From assembly GCF_002994745.2 (NCBI RefSeq), contig NC_037094.1, positions 1,636,001 to 1,700,000 on the forward strand: DNA of 64,000 nucleotides, in the 5' to 3' direction. Under the pieces are notes generated by a model. The model was not told where the DNA came from, did not search any database, and worked only from the letters and a program-made list of their open reading frames with translations. This stretch comes from Rosa chinensis. Its lineage: Eukaryota; Streptophyta; Magnoliopsida; Rosales; Rosaceae. Both the position numbers and the translations under genes were made by a program. Below, in pieces: positions 11,205 through 22,865 of the stretch; position 1 is the stretch's first letter, and each line of letters opens with the position of its first letter.

Positions 11205-11331
11205 AATTGGTGATGATTATTACCTGCTATGACTTATTAATAGTGTATTAATTGTGGAAGTCATCTCTCCAGCCACACTGATCGAAACTTGATGAATTTT
11301 TTAAGCCATTCTTTCCTGGGAGTGCCTGGGT
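11205..11331 (-). promoter_or_regulatory. Displaced upstream region of the secreted-peptide gene
   Basis: Sequence right of the 16-bp duplication is what originally preceded the start codon of the peptide gene on the minus strand. It now leads into a duplicate ATG (within 11189-11204) followed by a short frame of 13 codons in LINE sequence. No core promoter element can be fixed here, and a TIR element begins at about 11332. Confidence 0.5.
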
Positions 11332-14300
11332 GTACTGAGAAATTTTTTTGTGCTACAGTCAAGCCATGACATGGTTTGACGAGTTAATAAAATATTGACA
11401 AGTGGTATTATTTATTTAAATGAGATTACACCTCATCACCAAACTCAAACACTGTTATATACTTGTACATTCTCTCGCCGTCATCCCAAAAACTAGTTTC
11501 AATCTCATTGCCTTCTCTGCCGTTCCATCAATACCTTCAACCTTCAATTCTACCAAAATTCATTTCATTTCTTTATGCTCCCAGATCTAAACCCAACTCT
11601 CCAAAAGTACCCTCTTCACTGATTTTCTATTCTTATATTGATTTCATATATAGAATAACATTCACATCGATTTTGGGGTTTGCACTTTTGTGGAAGGAGG
11701 ATATTTCAAGTTAATTATTTGCAGAGAGACAAAAATGAACTTAGCAAATGCCAATAAGATGAGTGAGAGGCAGGAAAAAAACAAGAAGAAGAAGGAAGCA
11801 AATATAAACAGATCGACGATGTGAGCCCCGGAAATATGTATCGAGCTTAAGTGAAATAGTTCGATAATTTACCTATCGATCTCGATAAAAGTTAAAGTAC
11901 TCGAGAATATTTTCAGAAATTTTCATTAAGAGAAATCCTCAATTTAGGAGTTGGATAATAAAGTACACGTCACGAGGAGTTCGTGAAAATTTTCGGAGAA
12001 GTTTTTGGATACCCGAGCTATTTATCGTGACTTTCCGAAGTTTTGGGATTTTAGAAATTAATTCAAGAAATAGAAGACAGGTGGAGCGATCCTAGCCATC
12101 CACCTCTTCCACCGCTTCATCAGGGACGTCCACTGTTAATTGGTTCAGTTTATATATATGAGTCTTGACCCGTGGGAACACCAGAAGCATCGAGAAAGCA
12201 AGAGAACCAGAGTTCTCTGACCCTGAAGAGAGAGACGACCCGGTAGGGAAACCCGACCGGAGCTCTCACCTCCGGCCACCCCACGACGACGCGCGACCAC
12301 CATCTTCGTTTCGTCGTCGCCGACAGCCTCCCGTCCTTGGATTTTCCATGCACTGAACGGAGAAGAAAACCCGACGACCAGAAGCCCGAACCCTCACCGG
12401 CATCCTTTGCAATTTCCGGCGCCTCTAGCCACTTTCTGGGCCGTCTGTGGTATGAAACCTCCTCTCCTCGTCATGGTCTACATGCCTGTGTAATTAGTTT
12501 TCAAATTCGATCAAGTTTTTACAATTTTGGTTTCTGGGTTGTTTCGGGTTCGACGTCATGGTTGCCGCTGGCGACTTCTCCGACAGTTCTGGGCTCGGTT
12601 TCTGTTTTGACTGCGTCTATTGAAGTGAAATTGGGAAGCTTCCTGGGTCGATTGCATAAGAAGCATTAGTTCATCATCAGTTGAGTTTCGGCAGTGAGTT
12701 GATTTGGTTGGAATCGATTTTCCAAGGTATAATCCTGATCTTGAATCAAAGTTTGGTACTTGGTGATAATCGGATGTTAATCCCTGAAAGTGAAGATTTT
12801 GGTTGGATGTGCGGTATGGTTTGCATGCTCAGAATGAGTGTATGTGAAATTGGAAACCTCTTGTTTTTGTGTTGATGAATCTGCTACTGGTATTGAAATT
12901 TTGGATTGGGGTTGATTGCTTTGTTGTATGCTTACTGTGAGATGGTTGACTAGTGATGTAGGGGTTAATTGAATTTTGTGGTTAGGTCGGAATTTTGGCT
13001 TTTGTTAATTAAGAAGTAAAAGTACAGGAGTTATGAATTGATTGTGGAATAATCGAAAAATGGTCAAGTTAAGAAGCTTGGGTGTCCTTACTAATTTTGG
13101 GTACACCTTGTATGAAAATCGAAAAGTATTGGGTGTCCATAGTAAATTCCATCGAATTACTATGGGACGAAATTGTTAAGTAAATTTGAGATAAATTGTT
13201 GACGAAATTGGAAACATGTTCTATGCTTGTGCATATGTTAAATGGATAGAAAGTGAAAGAAAAGAAATGTGTATATATTGGGTGGCCTTAGTAAAATTAT
13301 GGTGCACCTAATATATCGAGTCGATATTACAATTTTAAGTAATTGTTCGGTAATTTGAGTTAATTATCGAACTAGTCTTAATTGGTCAAACATGGTCAAA
13401 TGGTCAAATGTGGTCAACCCTTGGTCAACTCCTGGTCAAACCGGGAAAAGTTGGTTGGACGATTAATTAATCGTTGAGATTTCGTTTAACTGTTCAAAAG
13501 TTATTAACTATCGAAATGTCGGAATCTAGAACTCCAGTTACCCGAGGAACATAAGGTTCGCGACTCTCGGAGTACGTGAAAGCAAGCATCGGAGTCCAGG
13601 TAGGGGATTCAGGACTCTCCTCGGTTTGTGAGTTTCTTTTATATTTTATTAATGTGATGCATGATAAGTGGTATGGGTTGGTTATGTAAAATGCAATGCA
13701 TACTAACCAATCCGTGAGAAAATGTGTGATGGCTTGAGAGCGAAGGGTGGCTCTGACTTCCTTGGGTTCGATCCCCTTAACCTCCGGAGGGTTAGTTACG
13801 CCGGTCGTCCGGGTATTCCGATCGTAATAACGGGCCCGGTACGTGTGTGTAGCTAGGTAGCGGACGCTCTCGCTACGCTTACCTGGTGATAAATTAATTT
13901 GAGGTAAGGTCGTGTAGTGGGTCTATGGGACCGGCCATCAGGTAATACTTGGATTTGGCGCCGTATTTATTTGAGCATCATGCATCGTGTTTCAAGTTGA
14001 AAAACATTAAAGTTTGTCGTTCTTTTAAATATTTGGTTTAACTATGTTTTCATACTGGGCAGCCCAAATATTTGTTTATTGGTTTTGAGTCTAGTTGAGG
14101 TAGAGTTCCTGTTGAGCAGCGAGGACGAAAGCTCACCCCCTACAACAGTATGAATGCAGGTACTGTGCACTGGTGACGGGACAATGGCGGACGGAGTTGG
14201 GTGTGCGGAACAAGTTTGGTAAACCACCTTCTGGGCTTTATTCTGATTTCCATTTCTAGAACTCCGTGTTTCGGAACTTGTGGTTATTTAGCATCGTGTC

Positions 14301-14858
14301 CATTTTAGTTGAATTCTCTTTCATTGAAATCCAGACCTCGTGTGATCCTTATCCAAGTACTGGATGAGTGAAATAGATTTCAACAACTCAAGTTTTTCAC
14401 CTCAAAAATATCGGTAGCTTTCGCTGTGTTTTGCAAAAAGTTTTCTAACAAAATGCCTAGCGGTCCTCTAGAATGTGAATCGAGCTTTCGGTTTATATTT
14501 TAGAGCCCCGCGGCACTGTGACGTGCCCAAGCTGGTGAGGTGCGGTTTGGGGCGTTACAGACGAAGTGATTATATCCATTAAGAGGCCAAAAAGGTTGTT
14601 TTTATGAATAGAGCACAATTACCCGATCAGTAAAATAGGGTTTAGGAATGCATGATTTAGGGTAAAACATTTGGATCTGGGTTGTGTTCATGAACAGATA
14701 TGTGAAGTCATTGAGATCTCTGGGAAGAAGAAGGTGGCTGTCAGTTTGGTTAATTTTGAGGTGTAATCTCATTTTCAATAAATATTATCACTTGTCAATA
14801 TTTTATTAACTCGTCAAGCCATGTCAGCATGTAGCACAGAAAAATTTCTCGATTGTAC
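11332..14858. mobile_element. Long-TIR DNA element (MULE-like), interrupted by a solo LTR
   Basis: About 100 bp at 11332-11434 is an inverted copy of 14758-14858, with long matching blocks such as GACGAGTTAATAAAATATTG. Removing the solo LTR between them leaves roughly 0.8 kb with no transposase. Flanking 9-mers (TGCCTGGGT and TGGCTCAGT) agree at only 6 of 9 positions, so a Mutator-type 9-bp duplication is possible but not clean. Confidence 0.6.
11820..14559. mobile_element. Solo LTR, 2.74 kb
   Basis: Starts TGTGAGCCCCGG, ends GGGGCGTTACA, and is flanked by the perfect 5-bp duplication GACGA (11815-11819 and 14560-14564). No primer-binding site, polypurine tract or coding domain lies inside, so this is an LTR left by intra-element recombination. 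The size suggests a Ty3-type family. The interior includes a cluster of GGTCAA repeats (about 13380-13440) and a GC-rich block (13720-13960). Confidence 0.85.
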
Positions 14859-15178
14859 TGGCTCAGTTAACATCTCTTAAATTGCATAATTAAATATGTA
14901 TTTATTTTATTAGTTTCTTAATGAACTTGCCTAATTGGGTCAACTACATTAAGCTTAAAATAAAAACTACCACTTGCTTTTGAAAACCGAGTTTATACTA
15001 AAAGGAAAGGAATTGCAAATTTTTTTTTTGGTAAACCTCGATGAACGAGAAAATTTATTAGAAAAAGAAAAGAAGACAGCCACTCAGGGGGGGGGGACAT
15101 AAACCTTACCCCATCAGAACACGAAAAACGAAGTACAAGAGAAACAACCTCGTCTCTACAAACCAATCAAACAAACAA

Positions 15179-15991
15179 CTAACAGAAACGAAAATTAGGA
15201 AGACCCAACCAATCACGACTGCAAAAAGAAGTAATAAATGGGGGCGGTATATCCCACCAAACCAAACTTGTGCAGTTGACACCATGATTTGCCAAAGCAT
15301 CCGCAACTTGGTTACCTTCACGAAAGATATGCGATGAGTGAAACTGCATTTGAGAGGTACGGTGTAAGCAATTTCTCCATTCTATGCTAAGCCGCCAAGG
15401 TACTAAAGATGGAGAGCGCATGAAGTTAAGCACAATCTCAGAATCCACTTCCAACCAAATATGTTTCCACTCCCTCACCCAAGCCAATTCAATAGCTTGA
15501 ATAACAGCCATCACTTCAGCGGCAACCGAACTTGGCATCTCTAAATTTGAACAGAAAGCACCAACCACTTGACCTTTATAATCATGAAACACTCCACCAT
15601 AACCAGCCTTACTAGAGCTACTCTTCCATGCCCCATCAGTATTAAGCTTTATACAACCATATGGGGGAGGATGCCAATTAACCTCAACTACGCGTGGCAC
15701 ACGGCGTGGTCTGCATTGAGCACCAATCCTCTTCAAAACAACCAGGTCTGATGTTGAATTATGCATGCACCCAGTAGCAAGTTTTCTTGAAGAGATTATA
15801 TGACCAGAAATTAAGGTGCAAGCATGATTAATACTAGTGACCTGACCATCAAACTTTGCTTTATTTCAAGGCCCCCATATGAACCACAAAACTGAGACAA
15901 AGCAAGCAGACCACAACTCCTTCAATTGAGCACTACAACCATGATATAAGCCAATAGCTAATGCTTCGGGAACTGAACTAGGAAACCTGGT
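15179..15991 (-). pseudogene. LINE ORF2 C-terminus with RNase H domain
   Basis: The minus-strand frame includes CIKLNTDGAWK (the Asp-bearing first strand of RNase H), GYGGVFHD, EVMAVIQAIELA with its Glu, LEVDSEIVLN with the third acidic residue, and a C-terminal HIFREGNQVADALANHG. All key acidic positions are present. Upstream, the conserved IWxxRN motif has a TGA (15866-15868) where Arg is expected, consistent with CGA changing to TGA. The element is dead at this copy. Confidence 0.75.
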
Positions 15992-16605
15992 CACTATGCC
16001 AAAAAGTCCATCAGACGACACACTTCAGACGACAGAATCATTGTTTTCTGTCGTCTGAGTTTTTTAGACGACAAATTTTTTTTTTCTGTTGTCTGAATAT
16101 AGACTAAAACCATACTGGTTTAATTTGGAAAAATGGTGAGCATTCAGACAACACATTATTGTCGTTGTAGAAGATGGTGATTTCCTATCTCAAATTTGGA
16201 GGGATATCCAAAAGTTGAGAAGTACTTTTCCCTCTCAAATAGCCAAACCCTAGTTGACTAGAAAATGTTGTGACATTCAGACAACATTTAAATGTTGTCG
16301 AAGTGTAGAAGTTGTTTTAAAAAATTTTGAGTTATTTTGACTTGTGCTTTTTGACCTCTATCCCTCGCATTTAAGTCATTTTCTCTCCTTCTCACTCTGC
16401 TCTCTCAACCCGACCTAGAACCCGCGACTTGTGCTTTTTGACCTCTATCCCTTGCAATTATCCTTCTTATCAGCTCTCTCAGCTCTCTCAAATCTCAATT
16501 CTGACTCTCTCGATTCTTCTTCTTAGCCTCTCCCTCTTCTTCTTGGTCTCCTTCTCATTAGCTCTCTTAGCTCTCTCTAGAAATTCGATTGGGATCTTCT
16601 AGGTC

Positions 16606-17812
16606 ATGTCGAGTGACCAAAACCCTCAGGGCAACACCAATAGGCAAGCCGAAGGAAGCAAGGGTTTCGCCAAAACCCAAAAGGTCTTCGTCCCCAAAAA
16701 TCAAGACCAGAATCGTCCCAGAAGCCCTAAATCCCCAAATCCCACGCTCTCTGCCTCCCTCCGGCAATCGCTGGCTCAGTCGTCCAATGCCGAAGCTTCA
16801 AGCGTCGCTGCTTCTGCGCCGCCGGAAAGTAGTAGTAGTAGGGTTCGGATGGGAGAGAGAGGTGAGTGGGTGTCAACCAAGGGAAATTTCGTGAATTACT
16901 TGCCCAAGATGAGGAGGTTGCCGCTGGCATCGGCGCCGATGAAGGTGGATTAGACGCCGTGGAGTCTCAGAGAGTCGTCGATCTTCTCAATAGAGAGCTT
17001 TCTCGATTGCTCAAGCTAAACCCTAAGGAATTTTGGAAACAAGGTAATGGTGGATTTGTCTTATCATAATTTGATGAACGAACTGTTAGCATTTCTGTTT
17101 TCTAAGTTTTGATTTTTGTTTATTGATCTCTGGCCGCTGTTGTTCTTGGTTCACATTACTGTCACTGGCTAGTGATACTTCCTTGCGTGAATTTTTGGAG
17201 AGCTTCCTATAGTTTCGTAACAGGGGCTATGATTTCCCTCATCCTGGAGCCAAGGACATGGTGGCAGGGGTCATTGTAGGGGAATTAGAACTAAGCCACT
17301 GTGTTTTTATGGTATTGTATCGAATGTAAGTTTAGCTTAAGCTTTGTAATCTATCACGGGTATATTGAAATCACAATGGTATATTGTTTTTCATATTTTT
17401 CATCCAATATGCAGATCTTCTAACAGGGATCCTGGTGCTCGGGCTGCTGAAAGTCTCAGTCCGAAAGACCATGAAGGCATGTTTCTCGTCTCTTTAAAAT
17501 TTTATTGTTTCATTGACATGACAACTCATAGTGTATTACTCTATATCCATTTTATGCTTTTAGGAGACATGGTCTTAGAGAAATAGCTCATTGGTTAAGT
17601 TATCCTGGAGATGGTACAATTTGTAAGTATTTCGAGGCGTACTTGTCCCATACTGGCATTCAGGCGAACATATATTCAATGACAGAGGGTGTTGTTTATT
17701 GTCTTATTTATTGTCGCTTATATTGTGTCCTGATAGTACTTATTCACTAATTCCATATGTAGCTCTTTTGCAGGAGAAGAAGTTGCTTGACTTGCCCAAG
17801 TTGATAATACTT
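16606..17812 (+). pseudogene. Captured fragment of ASCC2 (activating signal cointegrator complex subunit 2)
   Basis: Exon 1 starts MSSDQNPQGNTNRQ and includes KVFVPKNQ, GEWVSTKGNFVNYLP and VESQRVVDLLNRELSRLLKL. Later exons encode YDFPHPGAKDMVAGVIVGEL (about 17223-17282), SNRDPGARAAESLSPKDHE (about 17416-17476) and EKKLLDLPKL (about 17775). This is the conserved N-terminal region of plant ASCC2, whose family acts in ribosome quality control and transcription co-activation. The copy is broken: one base appears lost at about 16903-16906 (Pro-Gln-Asp becomes Pro-Lys-Met), and TAG at 17210-17212 replaces an expected Gln codon. Confidence 0.75.
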
Positions 17813-17876
17813 ATTCACTAATTCGTCAACGCTTCACTTCCGATCAATTCTTCTGATCATTCCATCGATTACTCTT

Positions 17877-18922
17877 ATGGCCACCACCGGGAACAAGAAC
17901 ATCAATGCCAAATTGGTCCGTCCCCAAAACCCCTCTTCTTCTTTTTTTGAGCTTGCTTTGTTTTCAATTTTGCGATTCTGATTGGTCTGATTGTGGGTTT
18001 GTGGTCAAGTTCTGATTTGGATCGGTCTGGTCTGTAATTCGATGAGAATTCTGATCTGGGTTTGGTCTAGATCATCAATTAGTGTCGTTATCTGATACGG
18101 GTCTGATTTGGTTCTTTGTATAATTTTTTGTTCTTTATGGTTTTGTTGATGATCTAGCATAGCATCGTAAGGTTTTAAAACCCTGAAAATATGAGTCTGA
18201 TTGTGATTGTGGGTCTTGCATAAGGAGTTTGTCTGGAATTGTTGATCAACTGTGGGTTTGGGTTTCTGGATTTGATGTGAGGTTGATAGTTTATGCTTAT
18301 TAACCAAAGTTTTCTTGTTCTGTGTTGTTGTTATCGTCGACTGTCTTAGTTGTTGTGTACCCCAAGGTATCTGAGGATAATAAACAAGTATTATAATGGC
18401 TTTGTTTGTATGTTCCGTAAATCTTGCTATTGTTTGCTTGGAAGTTGTTTCGTTGGTATATGATTTCTCTAATATATACACAAATCTAGTTCTATATTAG
18501 GTGTGTAAACGCTCTGCTTGTTTAGTTTAATGTTTTCTTCGTTTCTGAAAGTTGCATTTTGTGATCGTTAGAGTGATGTTTGATATTGTGCTGTATGTGC
18601 TTCTTGGGGATGTTGGAGCTGGAAAGTCTAGTCTAGTGTTGCGCTTTGCTAAAGGACAGTTCATTGAATTTCAGGTTGGTCTATGAAAAACTTTTGGGAT
18701 TTTTATAACTTCTTTTTGTTCCAGGATATTGATTTTTATTGTATGATATTGTAGGAATTGTCAATTGGTGCTATCTTCTTCTCGCAAACATTGGCTGTAA
18801 ATGATGCAACTGTAAAATTTGAGATTTGGGATACAGCAGGTCAAGAGAGGTATCATATTTTGGGGCCAATGTATTATAGGGGAGCTGCTGTTGCAATAAT
18901 TGTGTATGATTTAACTAACCAA
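17877..18922 (+). pseudogene. Captured exons of a RABF2 (ARA7/RHA1, Rab5-type) GTPase
   Basis: Exon 1 (17877-17915) encodes MATTGNKNINAKL. Exon 2 (about 18597-18674) encodes LLGDVGAGKSSLVLRF with an intact P-loop. Exon 3 (18755-18922) encodes [27 protein letters not shown] and MYYRGAA. These are the G1 and G3 regions of plant endosomal Rab5. The later NKxD and SAK motifs and the C-terminal Cys pair are missing. The acceptor before exon 2 is degraded (AT where AG is expected), and the switch I threonine region reads LSIGA rather than STIGA. Not a functional GTPase. Confidence 0.8.
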
Positions 18923-19471
18923 GTGAGTCCATTTATCCACATTCTTTAAGTTCTAGATGTATCTAAACTTTATCTTTTGGTGATGGTGAAGTTGAGGGTG
19001 AGGCATTTGATCTTTTTGAGAAAGCAGAGTAATCCTTGAGGTCTGAGGCTAGAGCTGCTACCTTCCTCACTAGGGTATTTGCATTCAAATAGACCTCATC
19101 TATCTGTCATACTCGTTAGTGTAGATTACAGCACCAAAACCTATTTTATAGGATTAAGTTAATGAATTTGCACTACAATCTGCAATTACATTAGTTAATT
19201 CTAAATCGTTGACATTTCGAATAGCTGGCCTTATGTTTTCTGTCTTGGCTTTCGTTTAATAGAGTAAAAAGGATTTTAGTATTCCTCTAGTTCTAAAAAT
19301 AAAAGCTAAAACAATGAAAATATTGTAGTCTTCCTGAGGTGACAATTGTTTCTGTGTAACTAAGTATCATTTGAAATTTTCTTTTCCGTTTCATATATTG
19401 TTACTTGTATTAGCAGTGACTTTATAGTCCGCCTGTAAATCGTATCAACTGGTGGTGTTTCTCATCTATAG

Positions 19472-20088
19472 ATTATCGTGGTGTACAATTCTCTTGGATG
19501 GAAGAGGGATGACACAGTCCGAATTCCTGTGAGTACTTCCTTTCTGGTTCCAATCTTAGTATGCTTTATGTAACGTGGTAGTGCTTCTTTCCATTCATAA
19601 ATTAATTAAATCTATATAAACAAAACAAATAAAGTCCTGCAAGTTCTCAGCATTACTTATTATGCTAAGTTGCTAACCAGGATGGGGTAACATTCTGCAA
19701 AAGCAAAGTTGATAATCACTAAGGCAATTTATTATTCAAAAATGTTTTATTTATTATATTTTCTCTTTTTCTTTTTTTTGGGGGTGGGGGGAAGGGGGAG
19801 GGGGAGGGATAGGGGTGTTGGTTGGCTGTGGAACGATTTTCTTATGTATTGGAATGAATCAAGTGATATATACGAAATTGTGAGAAGAATTACCTTTCAT
19901 AATGACAATGTCAAGTCTTTACCGTATATATTGTTGGATATTGTTTAAGTTATTTACTTAAGATCATTGGCAGTAGGTCATCAATGAAGATGTCATTGTT
20001 CATGATTCGGAGGGAAAAGAAATTGAGTCATAGCTTCTTCCTCTAGATGATGTCCATATGGGCTTAAGGAACTACTATGTTAAGGCAT
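19472..20088 (+). pseudogene. Captured exons of a GH38 alpha-mannosidase
   Basis: Exon 19472-19528 encodes VVYNSLGWKRDDTVRIP. The exon starting at 19977 encodes VINEDVIVHDSEGKEIES, then a TAG stop (20031-20033) where Gln is expected, then LLPLDDVHMGLRNYYVKAY. This matches the beta-sandwich middle part of plant lysosomal-type alpha-mannosidases (family: VVYNPLGWxRxDxVRIPV). The catalytic N-terminal domain is absent. Confidence 0.72.
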
Positions 20089-20337
20089 ATACATTATCTC
20101 TGTGCTGAAGTGGCAGGTTCAATCTTATAATTGCTTATGATTGAACTTTGTCAATGGGGGCATACCTGGGGTCTATTTTGAGTCTAGCAATGGTTAGCTA
20201 TTGTTATTATTTCTCCTTTGAGGAAATATGTAAATAATATTGATGGCAGGAATGATAGATCTTGAAAATATTAATTTTGTGTTATTATTAAGTTTTCATC
20301 TTAATTTGAACTATGTTTATTGGCTTTCTGATTTCAG

Positions 20338-21749
20338 TGCATACGCTTTTGAATTCAGGCAATAAGAACACTGGATTGCAGTTGCCAACATGAGATCATC
20401 AAGATTGGGAATCAAGAAGGGGGGATTTGCAACATATTTGGGATCAGTAAGGTGAGTATTACATATTTCCTTATAGCTTCCTCTCTTATTGATTGGTTTT
20501 TTTTTTTTTTTACTTTTCTGCAGTAGGTGTCTCTTGATTTATTTACCTTAACTCTTGTCTCATAAGTTTTCAAAGCATTCTCTCTAGTTAGGGGGGACTA
20601 GTTGTAGCATTGCAATGTGGTCATTAAACTTTTTTTTTTTTTTCAGTGCAAGGTTTAGAGTTGGTTAGGGTTTTCTAAAACAAGAATTATTACTTATGAT
20701 ATGATGAATTTTGTTGACCATTCAGAGTTTGAGTTTGAGTTTTAGCATCGTAACACAGGGAATAGAAGTTTTGTTTGATGTTAGAAAGGGTTAGAGTTGG
20801 TTAGTGAAACAAGATTTAGTATTAATGTAAAACAGTAAGATGAATAAGCAGCCTTTTAGTTTTAACTTGTAATGCAGTAGATAAAGCTTTTGTTTGCTGT
20901 TAGAAATGATTTAGTGAAACAGGAATTTATGTAAGATAACATGAGGAATGAGCGGACGAATAAGCGGATCTTGTAGTTTTAGCATTGTAATGAATAAAGC
21001 ATTTGTGTAATGTTTGTAAGATTTACAGTTGGTCCAAATTTAGTGACACAGGACTAGTGATCACGAAGATAACATGAGGAATATGAGTCTGAATATCCTG
21101 CTACCTACATCATTATGATTTATGAGTTAGACTTGATCATCTTTGTAGTGCTAGAGATGAAGCTTAATTTTCCGCATTTGTTTAATTTATACTAGTGTAT
21201 GCAGGAACAATTTCTTGCATGGAGGAATCTTCTCGTTGGTGTCATAAAGGTACAAAATAGTTAAAAAGATGATTCTGAACTTCTCAAGGCAAATAGCCTT
21301 AGGACCATACGTGCTTAATTCTTTATGCTCGATGGTTTTCTAATTTTTCACCATAAAATTGTGATGCAGGGACTTCTTGAATTGACTGGCCGTGGCTTTT
21401 TTCTTAAGGTTAGCATTCTCTTGTTATTTTGATCCTTGACATTTCCTTTTGCTAGTCTTCCCCTTCCAATTTCCTGGTGAAGTGAGAATTCAGAATTAAA
21501 TTTTTTTTTTCATTTGCTTTCTATAAATGATCTGGGAAACACCATTAATGGAGTGCTAAGGTAATCAGTAACTAATCTACTATAATAGTGATTCATTGGA
21601 TTAAACCATTGTGATCTATAACTAAACTTCTGTCCTTGTTGTCCTTTCAGTGAGAAAGAAAAGCAAATGACTATTACAGAGTGGAGAATGTTGATGTACG
21701 TTGTCCGGGCAGAGTGGGTGAAGTATGTTCTTAAGTTCAAAGATAACTA
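20338..21749 (+). pseudogene. Unidentified gene-like segment inside CACTA 2
   Basis: Several exon-like blocks with GT donors: about 20360-20452 (possible MRSSRLGIKKGGFATYLGS), 21204-21249 (EQFLAWRNLLVGVIK), 21371-21409 (GLLELTGRGFFLK) and 21651-21749, which ends WVKYVLKFKDN and a stop followed by 3'-UTR-like sequence. I do not recognise the family. It may be a fourth captured host gene or a remnant of element-encoded sequence. Confidence 0.35.
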
Positions 21750-22299
21750 GTGTGTAGGTTAATTAGTAGTTGGGGATATGTAGCATCAGCGTTTGGACAT
21801 GCATAGTTGATATATATATAGGACAGATTTTGATTGCAGTACTGCTAGCTATTTTGCTATGTTGTTTAGTTGGTTGTCCAGATTGTGTAGTACTTCTGGT
21901 TTATTAGCAAGCAGTACTGCATGCATATATTTTGCTGGCTGCCCAGATTAGTATATATGGGCCATTTAGAACTGATGCTTATGACTAGGTTTGTGTACAT
22001 GAGACAATGGTGGATTAATGGAAATTGCAATGAATGATTTTAGATGTGGATTTTATGGTTTCATGAATGCCAATTTTAATTTCCAGAATGCATGAATACC
22101 AATTGTAACAGGGGACTACTAATATGTGTTATCTCAAATTGCAAGCTACAACAAAAGCACACCAAAATGTGTGGTTGCAGCTGCATAAAAACAACACAAA
22201 AATCAATTGGAAGTCTATTGTCTTTTTGGCATTGGGACAATAGAAAATTGTAGTCTAAAAGGCAAAACAACAACATAAGTTAAATGAAAGTATTGATTA

Positions 22300-22850
22300 A
22301 AGCTTATAACAACAACATATAAGTGTGGTTGGACTTGATGACAGACTATATAAAAGACTTACCATTTGTGGTTCGTTTTATATTCAGACCACAAATATTT
22401 GTCGTGTTACTAATATCAAACGACAGTAAATTGTTGTTGTACTGAAACTGACACAACACTTAAATGTCATATAAACATACCCTAGACCGACACTTAATTG
22501 TAATTTGAAACACTTTACCACCACAGATAATTGTTGTGTAAAGTCACTTTGCACAACATTTAATTGTTGTTGTATGCCAGAAGACACTACACATGAGTCT
22601 TCATATTTCTTACTTAAGGGCATTCACACCACACAAAACTGTTGTGTTAATGCTTTTAAACCTACATATCACATTGGTCCCGAAATGCAAAACTCATCAG
22701 ACAACACAAGACTTTTATTTGTTTCTGTTGTCTGAAAAATCAGACGACAGAAGTGTTCTGTCGTCTGATACCCCCAAGACACGACACCGTACTAGACGAC
22801 AGATTTTATTTCCTTCAGACGACAGAACAGTTCTGTCGTCTGATGCACTT
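22300..22850. repeat. CACTA 2 right subterminal repeats
   Basis: Short motifs recur in both orientations: ACAACA...TTGTTGT in the inner part (22300-22660) and TCAGACGACAGA/TCTGTCGTCTGA in the outer part (22690-22850). Matching outer motifs lie at 16008-16070 on the left. Confidence 0.7.
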
Positions 22851-22865
22851 TTTGGCATAGTGGGT

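Larger units (their letters stand above)
15992..22862 (+). mobile_element. Non-autonomous CACTA transposon carrying host gene fragments (Pack-CACTA 2)
   Basis: The left end starts CACTATGCCAAAAAGT and the right end is its inverse, ACTTTTTGGCATAGTG; the inverted match runs about 30 bp with two mismatches. The 3-bp duplication GGT is at 15989-15991 and 22863-22865. Both ends carry repeated TCAGACGACAGA/TCTGTCGTCTGA motifs. The 6.9-kb interior has no visible transposase but holds exon-intron fragments of ASCC2, a RABF2 (Rab5-type) GTPase and a GH38 alpha-mannosidase, plus an unidentified fourth piece, all on the plus strand. The family differs from CACTA 1 in its ends. It inserted into the LINE. 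Confidence 0.92.

Noticed and set aside
12150..12669. Several frames of 60-110 codons
   Set aside because: Inside the solo LTR, which has no coding function; GC-rich leader-like DNA opens frames by chance.
18005..18481. 158-codon minus-strand frame
   Set aside because: Lies in the intron of the captured RABF2 fragment, has low-complexity Thr/Gln/Asn composition and no recognised domain.
15992..22862. Interpretation of the ASCC2/RABF2/mannosidase exons as three normal host genes
   Set aside because: Each is truncated and carries stops or frameshifts, and all lie between perfect CACTA ends with a 3-bp duplication.
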